Shown here: positions 41,138 through 51,344 of the stretch, in pieces
Numbering within the stretch: position 1 is the first letter of the stretch
Layout of the letters: each line of letters begins with the position of its first letter
NCBI GenBank assembly: GCA_025738555.1
Contig: JAOVFP010000006.1
Location: 186,001 to 250,000, forward strand
Source of the DNA: Cyathus striatus
Taxonomy: Eukaryota; Basidiomycota; Agaricomycetes; Agaricales; Nidulariaceae
Direction: 5' to 3'
DNA length: 64,000 bases
Notes under the pieces: generated by a model
What the model was told of the DNA's origin: nothing
Database searches by the model: none
What the model saw: only the letters and a program-made list of their open reading frames with translations
Program-made: the position numbers and the translations under genes

Positions 41138-41198
41138 GATCATTTTTTGCCCTGGTAAAATGATTGTGGCAATCATTTTACCAGGGCAAAAAATGATC
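41138..41198. repeat. perfect 29-bp hairpin, 3-nt loop
   Basis: 41138-41166 and 41170-41198 are exact reverse complements separated by TGG. The arm begins GATCATTTTTTGCCCTGG. It sits at the right tip of the inverted-repeat element. Confidence 0.95.
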
Positions 41199-41212
41199 AT
41201 GATGGCTGACAC

Positions 41213-42403
41213 CACTCATCGTGGAGTGTGCGTTGTTTTCTGCCCGACGAACGAGCATTAAATATTGAGATAATCCGTTCCAATGACCACTTGTGCGACC
41301 TAAACAATACAGGTATCCAGGGGAAATAAAACAAATGTACAATGTAAACTAATCAATAGCATAGTCCTAGGTAACGTATTAATTGTTGAGCAGGGAGTGA
41401 GCGGGGACACTTTGTTTCACAGTGCGTTACCATTACTACTAATAATTTAAGGTCTTATACGACTATTCTACTGTCTATTGTGAATATTATCTACTACTAC
41501 CAACTATTACTACAGCTACTATGAGGTATGACTATGAGAGCACATGGGTGTAAGTGAGAGAGAGTGACGCGGCGTTGCGATCAGTATGGGTGTTTCAAAA
41601 GCATTTAGGGCAGGTCAGCTAGGTCAGCTGACCTGCCCTAAACGCTTTCAAAACGGCCATATTGCACCCACGCTCACTACTCTCTTTCTTCCTTACTCTC
41701 ATGTTCTTCATAGGTACTGTAGTTAGTATAGGAGTGTATTTAGGTCTTTTACATAGATACCAGTACTTTTAGATAGATAATATTAAGAAAAAGGACACAC
41801 CTAACGATGGTCTAATCCGAATGAAGGGAACAATTGGGCCTTGCGTTATTGTCAACGTCAACGATAGCGCCAAAATATGGAATGCTGGTAAGCCATTTTG
41901 CTATTATCCTTGGCAAACAAACTAAATATCAGTACGGTAGTCCTAGGTAACAGTATGAGCAGGGAGTGAGCAGGGAGTACATACAACTTACTTTTACTAA
42001 CTATACTATGAGGTACATAGATATAAGTGAGAGAAGGGGTGCGGCGTTGCAAGGCATGCCTGACGAGGAACTAATCTAAATGGAGGCCAGTGCAAACAAT
42101 TGGGAGTTGTGTTATTATCAACGTCAATGACAGCTTCAAAATATGGAATGTTCGCCAGTTAGTTGTTTTGCTGTCATCTTTAAAACACTAACTAAATCTT
42201 GCGATAATAGGTTGCAACTTCTCATTCAACAGGTAAGCTTGCTGTCACTGTCAGTGAATATTACAATTAACTGTATCTAGTGATGTGTTTTCCTATGACA
42301 ATAGCGCTGGCATCCATCTCCTATAAAATTGTACGCACACTCTTATCATGAACTTTATACTCCCTTCGTACTCTTCATTCAATAACCAATCTCAACAGCG
42401 TCA
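41213..42403. other. intergenic with degenerate tandem segments and a hairpin
   Basis: No gene. A hairpin with 20-bp arms lies at 41601-41645 (TTTAGGGCAGGTCAGCT and its complement). Segments 41806-41895 and 42060-42150 are diverged direct copies, as are 41340-41400 and 41925-41975 (both with TAGTCCTAGGTAAC and GAGCAGGGAGTGAGC). GGGAGTGAGCGGGGA-type motifs recur at 44.17 kb and 48.7 kb. Confidence 0.6.
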
Positions 42404-44026
42404 ATGTCCATTCAAGCCGATCTTCCTAAGGTGTGTAGTGTAGCTTTCACGTTCTAGTTGAACCAACAGGTTAACGGAAAGACACTTAGTTTAAGACTAC
42501 TCAAACACTGAGTTACCATATGAAGCCCATAAATGTTTTGAAGCTGAGCCCAGATGCGTCAAAGCTTCTAAGTGGAGGTAAGTACTTGCATGGATTTAAT
42601 GCTCATAGACTTGCCACTCACTCTACTAGTGGACGACAGAATGGTGGTTATTTGGGATGCCATGAGCGGGATCAGTCTCGAAAAAATTAACTTGGTATTT
42701 CATGGACCTGTGTCTTCTGCCGTCTGGATGCCTAGTTCAGATGGTACTACTACGTGTTCCAACTTCGCAGTCGGGTCTTCGGATGGTTCCATAATGGTAT
42801 ATCACCACGAAAGTAGCAAGGTATTTCGTCGCTTAACCTATATGTTATTCACGTATTTATTCCTTTTCATTTCCAGTACGTATGTAAGAGTGTTACAGAG
42901 GCACATGAAAATCGTGTAGAGGATTTGGCATTTGATTGGTATGGTCAGCATCTCGCCAGTATTGGCGACGGCCGTTTGCTGGTATGGACGGTCAACCACA
43001 AAGGTACGCATTGTCAAACATGATGTCTCAGGAATTCACAGAGGACACAGGTGACCTTGACGAGTATGCTGGAACTCTGGCACCAGATTTTAAGCATAGA
43101 TTTCATAGTGTCGCTTTTCACGATGATGGAAAACAGATCTTATATTCCGTTTTGGAAACTCATGAAATGTGAGTAATAGCTGTTATGATTACAATAGTAA
43201 TGCTATGACTGATCTCTTGCAATAGTATAAACTATCAAGTTAATCCTTGGACTCACCAATGGAGTCGTCGCTTAAGGTCTCGAATGTAGGTATTTACCTT
43301 GCATGCTAAGCGTCCTGCCTACCACTTACCTATACCAGTGGCCATGCAATCATGTCTGGAAAAGAGATGCATGTTTCCAACCTGTTCAATGGAGTCGATA
43401 CATATGCTCTTCCGCCTTCCCAGCCATTAAAGACCTACGAGCATCCGATTTCCTGCAATTACCCCATGCACCTTGCATGCGGTCGACAAGGTTCCCTTAT
43501 AATTGTTGGTAGCGACAACGGGTTTCCGCGTGTGTTTTCGCACTTCAGGAATATGCAGATGTCTTTGCCACATGAGAGAAATATTCTAATGCAGATTGTC
43601 GACGTAAGTATAATTCATTTAAAATTGAGACAGAAGCTAATATGCTCTCTTTAAGTGTGCAGTGATCGGTTCGATATGCATAATAGCCACAGGATCGTCA
43701 GAAGCTGATAATCATGAAACGCACTATCCAATTAAGCTATGGAACTCAACTTCTGCTGTAAGCCTTCTATCTTGCTGCTCGCATTTATTGTTGATCATAA
43801 CTTCATCTACAAGCATAACACATCGAAGGGCGTCTCCACTCGAGAGAAAGTCCCGAAAACTGAATCACTGACCTACATGCAGACATTATCTATTATATTA
43901 ATTGTGCTATGTTTCCAGGCACTATTATCAAGCGAGACAGTTACAGAGTGGGTTCAGACGCACGTGGCTTCAGTGTCACTGGAGAAATGGAATTTAGATT
44001 TCAGTTTTCACAACTACGCACTTTAA
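42404..44026 (+). CDS. WD40-repeat-like protein with hydrophobic tail, paralogue
   Basis: 394 aa, nine exons: 42404-42430, 42496-42577, 42630-42820, 42877-43003, 43051-43168, 43226-43285, 43339-43603, 43656-43757, 43814-44026. Same architecture as the 29-kb protein: INVLKLSPDASKLLSGG-like first blade, MVVIWDAMSG, VEDLAFDWYGQHLASIG, RIGHAIMSGKEMHVSNL, then SLIIVGSDNGF. The hydrophobic segment TLSIILIVLCFQALL is less C-terminal and is followed by about 35 residues, so anchoring is less certain. The AT|T GGx CAT splice before the GHA block is at the same place in both paralogues. The acceptor of the first intron is ambiguous. Confidence 0.82.
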
Positions 44027-44376
44027 ATAACAACTACACGCCTTAAATAATGATATCGAACTATGGACATAAAAACTACGCATGTTAAACAATGATATTA
44101 AACTACGGCTGGTCTCGATTTGTATGTTGGACAATACAAGAGTGTATTGCTTTGAATATGAGGGCGCGAGGAATGAAGTGGGGAATGAGCGGGGAACATG
44201 TGGGGATATCACGTGCTGGAAGAGCAGGCCTGCCCTAAATGTTTTCATATCCAATAAATAGAATGCGGGTGTTGCGGGTTCTTACCTTTATAGTTTCACT
44301 GCCCCGACATCACACTAGATATAGTTGACGTAGATATAGTAGCTACCATATATACTCTAACATACTATAGTATACA
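44027..44376. other. intergenic
   Basis: 350 bp with three loose copies of an ACTACGCA...TTAAA motif and the sequence GCCTGCCCTAAATGTTTTCA, which matches one arm of the hairpin at 41.6 kb. It should hold the promoter of the Spt5-like gene. Confidence 0.4.
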
Positions 44377-47295
44377 ATGGCCAAAGACAATTGTGCACTG
44401 AATCAAGATGGTAGCTTGAAGGATGCGAGCCAGATTCAATGGTATTTTGACCCTGATGATGAAGTACCTCAATCTCAGCGGAGAAAAGTGAAGAGAGCTA
44501 AAGTAGCGGTAACGAAACAATCTGAATATATTAATGCAATTATTAACACCAGGGCATAGATGTTTTTAGATCTGGAAGCTCAAGTGGCTTCTGGCTCGGA
44601 GGATGAAGATGACGAAGAGCAACCGGACGGTATGTATATAAAATGACAATACTTGAATGCAATGTTCTGATTGAGAATCATTTTTATAGAATTTATTGTA
44701 GATAACGAAGAAGATGACGATGAAGACCCCAATGTTCCTGTTTGCCGGCTGGAGCTAGCGCGCTTGATTCAAGCTGAACGACAACCAGAAATTATCGGCT
44801 GTCTCTATGAAAAGTATGTCGCCTCACGCGGAGGTGCACGTTTGCTTGCTGGACCTAGTTCAATGACTGCCATAAGCAAGCACAATGTCGCCCATCATGG
44901 CCGAGTAGCTCGGGACTGGCCCCTTTATGACATACCAGTTAAGGTTAGTAAGTTGTCACTGTCGACGAGTATCTGATTCATATTTTGTAGAACGGATTGG
45001 AGGAACGGATTGTATACCAGCTCAACTCGCACGCCAGCCCCAAGCATGTTCGAAGTGCCTTTTCATTGTCTGTTATCCCAGGGCACATTTACGTGGAGGC
45101 TCTTAATCTTGAAGACATTAAGAAATGTACCAAAATCTATAGTGAAGTCGACCAGTCCTGTATTTGTCATGCACCAAGTATTATGTGGGATACTTACTAT
45201 GGAAACATCAGTGTGAGCTATACACCCTACAAGCACACTTGGGTGCGACTCAAAGGAAGATCCCAATATGACCTGGCGTTTATTATAGACGTCTGCGATC
45301 GCACATTTCGGATTGACATCGTTCAATTGCCTCGAGTAGAATACACAGCTTCATCCAAACAAAAGCAGCCCTCAACGTCATTGAGCTCGAAACCAGCCTG
45401 CGAGCTATTCAACCCTGACCTTGCAAGACAAGCATGCCCAGATAAGTTCAAAGTCAAGTATAAAGACGCCGATAATAAAATTGTAGAAGGATATATATTT
45501 CAAGGGTCGTTTTATACGGCTGATGGGTTCTTACTATGTCGGGAAGTTGATTCTGACGAGCACTATAAAGTTGAAGCGATACCAACAATGGAAGAACTGA
45601 GATCCTTTGATTGCTGTAGCCACATTCCTAAGGAGGTTTTGGAACAGACAAGACGTGCAGTATTATCAGCAAATATACGTATACGCGATCAGGTAAAGGT
45701 TGTCCTTCAAGGAATAGTTTCACTGGCCCTCGTCGAAGATATCACAGAAGAAAACGCGACGATAAGGCTCTTCCATTCACCAGATGTTCTCTTCGAATAT
45801 CCATTAAATTTACTTGAGAAGTGCTTTAAGATTGGCGACGGAGTTAAGGTAAAGTCAGGTGAACACAAAGGAGTTGTTGGTATGGTCACAAATGTGGAAG
45901 CATGTGGGCATATAGGCGAGGAAAATGTTACAGTTGTCGCATTTCCGTTAAAGAAGGTAACTCTAAATCCATTCATGCCAGAGCATTTTTATTCTGACCG
46001 ATTAAGCAGGGAAAACACGTACCAGTTCGCTCCTCAGATTTGGACTTCTGTAGTGAAGTTCATAGAAATAGTACGTTTAGGTGGGAAGATAGTAATGGCA
46101 CAAGCACCGCAGATGCATCTGGCAGTCGAACTGTTGAGGATAGGCTCATGCATAATGATCCATATCAGTCGCTTTATGGGTTATATGGCGTGGTCACCTC
46201 TGGTCCTCAAAAGGGGGACATTGGGATACTAAAGAGTGTCAACGCTAATGGTCACGCCGAGCTTGAAGTTGAAACCCGCCTGATAAGTACGGGAAAACTT
46301 GAAGAGGTTTCAATAATGGATTTATATATTCCTGGGTATTTACGCATCTCAATATGCATTCCAATCTATAAAACTAATAAATTATTCCAGATATAACATT
46401 TCAAATATATTGCCATTCAATCTCGAAGGAGCCACAGATCATTCTTCACGGAATGTCTGTCTGACACCTGCTTGGGAAAATGAGTCTGGGATCGGGTCCC
46501 AAACACCGGCTTGGGATCCTAACTCTAGAACCCCGCAAGTAAGTACTTATAACTACATTTGCAAAGGATTAATTCTTGATGATATTCAGCTTAGATTTCC
46601 AATGTTGCATCCGCCAAAGAGCTTGCCTACCCCCATCGAAGTTAGTTACTCGTCTTGATGTTGTTGTACATCACTAATAGCAGTTAATAGTTCCAGAAAA
46701 CATAGCCTCAACGTCTGCCTTGCAAGCTTCTGCTCCTCTTCCAGAGTCGATGAGAACGGCTGTAATTGGTGAAGGGTCATCTGCTCGTGATGCTTCAGCA
46801 GATGCATTCAATAGTGTGTATCATTCTTACAGTTCTGGAGTATTGACCAATACTAATATCTTCATAGGCCATTGGATAAATCAACTTCTCAAAGCAGACA
46901 GCTCATTTTTGGATCGCAGATATCTTCATGTGGTTATCTCAGGATCTCTGCCAATGGCTGCTAGCTCTGGATTCGAAAGGGGACGATATGAAAAATGCAG
47001 TGGTACCTACCTGGGATTGATAAGAAGTAATAGATCTATCCAGGTGGAAATAACAGGTGGACAAGAACTTGAAGTCCCAGCGGAGTATGTGCACCCGGAG
47101 GCCCCTAGTAGGAAGGGCGAACGTGTAATGGTCGTAAACCGTCGTAACCACCAGTTGTACAGGGAAGTATTCATGGTGCTTGGCCTGACGGAACAGGGAA
47201 TTGAAGTCTGTCCTGTAAGAGGACAGAACAGAGCAAAAAAGATGCGTGTTGTACCAGCTCAGGATCTCGGAGTATTCGTAGAAAAACTTTTTTAA
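44377..47295 (+). CDS. divergent Spt5-like protein (NGN and KOW domains)
   Basis: 854 aa, eight exons: 44377-44508, 44560-44629, 44690-44943, 44991-46018, 46066-46335, 46391-46538, 46590-46640, 46684-47295. After an acidic N-terminus (EDEDDEEQPD, NEEDDDEDP) a NusG N-terminal-like domain reads VIPGHIYVEALNLEDIKKC. KOW-type motifs follow: KIGDGVKVKSGEHKGVVGMV and YGVVTSGPQKGDIGILK. A short C-terminal TPAW repeat (LTPAWENESGIGSQTPAWDP) recalls the Spt5 CTR. Spt5 with Spt4 clamps RNA polymerase II for elongation. This copy is shorter and diverged, so it is probably a paralogue, not the essential gene. Intron 46019-46065 repairs a frame change; 44509-44559 removes a TAG. Confidence 0.82.
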
Positions 47296-47438
47296 CGGCA
47301 TACCTTTATGACATCTTGGACATTGCTCATGTATTACAATTTCTTGTTCGACTTCGACATAGTATTTTAAGTTGTACATAATATTATATTTCATTGGCGA
47401 ACTTTATGTACTACATTTTTATCAGTGCAAAAAATTAC

Positions 47439-48413
47439 TCATAGGAATCCTTCTGGGTCCATGAGGTCTTCCAATTCATCAACAGTAAGCTTTCCCGAAT
47501 TATATTGATAATAAGGATGATATCTCTTAGGGTCTATGGGCTACGAATAGTCAGTAATTAATGGTGAGTGCATAAATTTTTCATACTAGAACTGTCATTG
47601 ATGTTTGGAGCTGCTCTTCGATTGTTGAAAGATGAAGAGTCCCTTCGTCATCGACGATGCAAGATATTTCGTGTATATGTCGCCAGTCCTTTGCAGATTT
47701 GTATACTCGAACAATAACATCCTTATTTTGTGGCACCTTCACTGTGGTATGTCGAGGTTTCGTAGAATATGTTACATTTCTAACCACATCCATAAATGTA
47801 TCGGATTCCACATATGTTAATTGTAGAGACTCGATGTTCTGTGTTACTGCTTCTGGTGTGTCGTGATCTGTTAGTTCATAGGGGAGGTGCTGATACTGAA
47901 AATTGGTGTGACTTGGATGTTCATGTACTCTGTTGGATATCCGGGATACTCCATGAGATATGCAGAAGGGAAGTCTTAGGACATACCTCTTTTTTTTTCG
48001 TTTCGGCAACTCCTCGTGTTCGCCTTCGGCCAATCATTTTCTCGAGTTAGAAGTATTTCCTCTGTAAAGCAATATCAGCCGGTGAATTTTGACATTTGAA
48101 GAGAAGTCTTAACGACTAACCTTGTTTTTTTTCTTTTTGGAGACTCTTCATGTTCGCCTTTCGCCGGTCGTTTCCTTGAGTTAGGAGCTGTTGATGATGC
48201 TTTGGTTTGACCTTTCTTATACACAACAAGTGCGACTATGAAATCGTTCTTAATTGGTAACCCCAGCTTCCTTCGACCAGTCGCTTGGACATTCAGATGT
48301 TTGTCTTTACACAGTTGCTGAAGAATGTGGTATGGGAACGACCTGAGTGTGGATTCATGAACAACATCTCTTTGAAGAACCTGTTCTGCTTCCTGGATCA
48401 ACAAGTTAGACAT
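47439..48413 (-). CDS. SAP-like small protein with duplicated exon
   Basis: Model 48413-48121, 47929-47587, 47540-47439 gives 245 aa. Residues 20-65 (SFPYHILQQLCKDKHLNVQA) resemble a SAP-type helix-turn-helix, which would suggest nucleic-acid binding, followed by a basic GEHEESPKRKKTR segment. Between exons 1 and 2 lies a duplicate of the exon 1 tail (48061-47987, GEHEELPKRKKKR) with its own donor. It is 75 nt, so skipping it keeps frame, but inclusion introduces a TGA where the parent has CGA. The C-terminal half matches nothing I know. Confidence 0.6.
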
Positions 48414-48707
48414 TGTGATTTAACGACTCAAGAATGAACCATGACTATAAGTATTCAATGCTGGATATGATGCCAGGCACTTGCCGAATAAAGCTTGTTA
48501 TCCTCATTTATAGCGCATAAGTATGTTCTTATTGTTTCTTATTGTATCTCAGTCACTATTACTACGAAGAGCTTATAATAGGGATCATTCACTGTCCTAC
48601 ACAATATAACCTCCCAGCTCTACCATAAAGATTGAAAAAGCCTTATCAACCCAAGGTGTGGGGCTAATATCGCGGCTCCATCCCAGGGCAGGAACTGAGT
48701 GGGGATG

Positions 48708-49223
48708 GAGCGGGGAGTTGAGTTGGTTATGAGCGGTGTGAGTGGCCTGTGAGTGGCCCTGTGAGCGGGACAATCAATATGATACGTTACCATATTTACA
48801 ATCTGCACGTACATAGGGTAGGACAACATATTTTTGATTACATTTAGAATTGGTAAGTGGATCTGATAAACGAACAAACCCAGACTCTGTTACCGGGACA
48901 CATTCTGAATGTGCGATAAGATAGGGGCGCTGAACGTAGCCAGAATCTGTGTTTAGATAGGGTCAGTGAACAAATGTGCATCCCAATTCAGGATTTGTGC
49001 GAGAATCTGCGTTAACAACCAATTTTTCACACAGATTCTACCTTTGTTCTATTGTCATTTTCTCAATATGGAAGCGCGATATGGGTTTAGAACCGATCCA
49101 TCATTATTTTCTAAATATGAACATGAATCTGTTCAAGGAGCCGATTTTGATACACATTCTAATTGTTAAGAAAATCTGTTTGTACCATATTTACCCCGCC
49201 CCGATTCAGTCCTGTCTGAGGTG
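48708..49223. repeat. dispersed repeat, copy B (516 bp), inverted relative to copy A
   Basis: Reverse complement of 24273-24789 at very high identity. Its outer edges diverge abruptly after CCTGTCTGAGGTG on one side and in the GAGCGGGGAGTTGAGT repeats on the other. The orientation is opposite to copy A. Confidence 0.85.
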
Positions 49224-51344
49224 TATGTAGTCAACTCGCACCTCCGAAAGTTGGTAATGCATCAAAGTAGCATAATACAGCTATAATCTCCTTCGAATTT
49301 TAGTTACCGACTTATCATGGTCCATTTAAGAGAATCCTCACTTCGAAATATAGCTATATTTAAGCTATCCTCCTGGAGAACCCGAGGAGAACCAGACACC
49401 GCCGCTGACTTTATTAAAACATTATGACAACGTTATGATCTAAGATACTTACATTAAGTCTCCGGCGAGTACTCCTGCTTAACATTAAATCGCCGGGGAG
49501 CCCCAATCAAACCTCATTAATTTAAAGCTAAAGATCAAGATTCAAGAGGTCAGGGAACGGAGGTCATCATCTATGTAAGTTCTCGATAAATATAATTCAA
49601 GCTAAACTACATTTAGAAGTAACACTGCTATATTGTACAGGAAGTTTTACCGATGATAACCAGATCACACTTGCTGCTTGGTGGGGGCTGAGGATGGGAC
49701 GGGGTCATTGTCGGGGTCATTGTTGGGGAGGTTTGGGTTTGAGGCAGACTTTCGGCGTGGCATGGAGTCCTGGACTTGGACGTGGTGGGATATGTTGAAG
49801 AAGGGGGCATCCAGAATAGGAAGGACGCGTGAATTATGTCAGCAGTAGTTGTCTCGCGGGAGGAGCGTGGACGGCCGCTATTCCAGGTTTCGTTGCAGGG
49901 TATGGGTCGAAATATTGCCACTTTCTTCATTATATGGTGCTATGTAAGTTGCGCAAAAGCATTGTTGAATAAGTGTACAACCATTGCTGAACTTAGAAAC
50001 CAAATCTATATAAAATCCCCATGGACTAAAGATTGTGGCACGCCCTAAATATATCGTAGGAGTCGGTAAATTACATACATCTTGGCGCTTTTAAAATAAA
50101 AACAAAAATGTCTAGTAGCTTATGTCGGTTATGATAAGCCGCGTCGTGGTGTTACCACAGTGTAGAATCTGATACCGCGTAGGAAGGTGATGTCCTTAAT
50201 TTACGAGACAAAAAGAGAACTTGAAATGAATGAAACAGCGGTCAGTGTAAAGTATAAACCTCAGGATGCTCTACCAAGGGTAGGTCGCCAGGAGGGGTGT
50301 GGCTGGAAGCGTCACCGTCAGCGAACACCACTGTAGTTTACGTGAAGTGCCTATATACGCTAACCCCCATTCGTGATGTACTAGTTCCCATTAGAACATT
50401 TCACAAACTCCCACTTTAATATTGACTCAACCGCATTCAACGAGATACATTGCGTTGACCATTTGAGGTAAAAGCGACAGTGTCAGGAATGTGGAGAGCT
50501 TGTTTCACTTATAAGTTCTAAAACAATGCTCAGAGTCGAGGTGCGGTAACTTCCTTCTTTGATAGGCATTTTAATGGATTCACCGGAGGTAAACTATTAC
50601 TAAAGAAGTTGCTGTATTCCCTTACAATGCGCGTATTTTGGAGTTGGTTAAGTGCCCTGTTATCACCATTTAGGAGAGTGATAGATATCCTTCTTGGATC
50701 TAAATCCACTGAATCTTTTTTTGTTAATCTTATCGGCTACTATGGTCTGCGATGTAAGATATGTACGTAGTCAGTTGCGTGACCTGCCACCAGTGGCCAG
50801 ACTCAGATTTCATTTTCTTGTATGATTTGGATAGTAGGTGCGATATACCCACCATCTCACCTAGGTTACGGCTTTGAGGCTTTGAGGTGTAACATCTACG
50901 GTAGAGAGCTCAGAGTCAGCTCAGAGTACTACGCTAAAATAATGTCAGTAACTTGGACTCAAGCCATGCGTTGTCTGGAAGTCTATATCCTTCCATCTGG
51001 TTAAAAGCTACTCTAGTTGAATGCGAAGATAGAATGTGAGCGGAGTCTTGTAATGGTTTGAACCAAGTTTGATTTGAACGTTTGAACTTTGAAGTTCGGA
51101 CGTAAGCGCTTGCCAAGCGTCTCATATATTTACCTTTGTTTGTATCTTTTACAAAGAGCGGTTTTCAATTTGTTATCGCCGATGAAGCCGAAACCACTTT
51201 TGTCACGTCGAGCTTGTAATGCTCTAAGTTTCTACGTTACCCATACTTAGAGCTGTAGTCTCCTGGAACTTCAACGAGTTCCAATATCACAAGACAAGAT
51301 CCCAACTTACGCAGGACACGAATCCGTATACTTGGGATCTAGCG
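49224..51344. other. gene-poor stretch
   Basis: No gene supported. A 100-aa minus-strand frame (49628-49930) is Pro/Thr/Ser-rich and has no domain. A block at about 50271-50300 matches one at 28.8 kb. The last 300 bp should contain the cyclin C promoter. Confidence 0.5.

Larger units (their letters stand above)
38773..41212. mobile_element. 2.4-kb inverted-repeat (foldback-like) element
   Basis: Outer ends are inverted copies: GTGTCAGCCATCGTGATCAT at 38773 and its complement ending at 41212. Inside, both arms carry 45-bp tandem repeats in opposite orientation, then a matched inner pair at about 39608-39745 and 40697-40830 that is nearly complementary over more than 120 bp (e.g. TAATACTCCTGTCATGTAGT versus its complement). 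The centre is AT-rich and full of GTCACA motifs. There is no transposase. A clear target duplication was not found. Confidence 0.75.

Noticed and set aside
44557..44559. In-frame TAG before the Spt5-like body as a nonsense mutation
   Set aside because: A 51-nt GT-AG intron (44509-44559) of matching phase removes it, so the upstream exon is likely real.
46019..46065. Frameshift in the Spt5-like gene
   Set aside because: A 47-nt GT-AG intron restores the frame (ENT then NSTFRWEDSNG).
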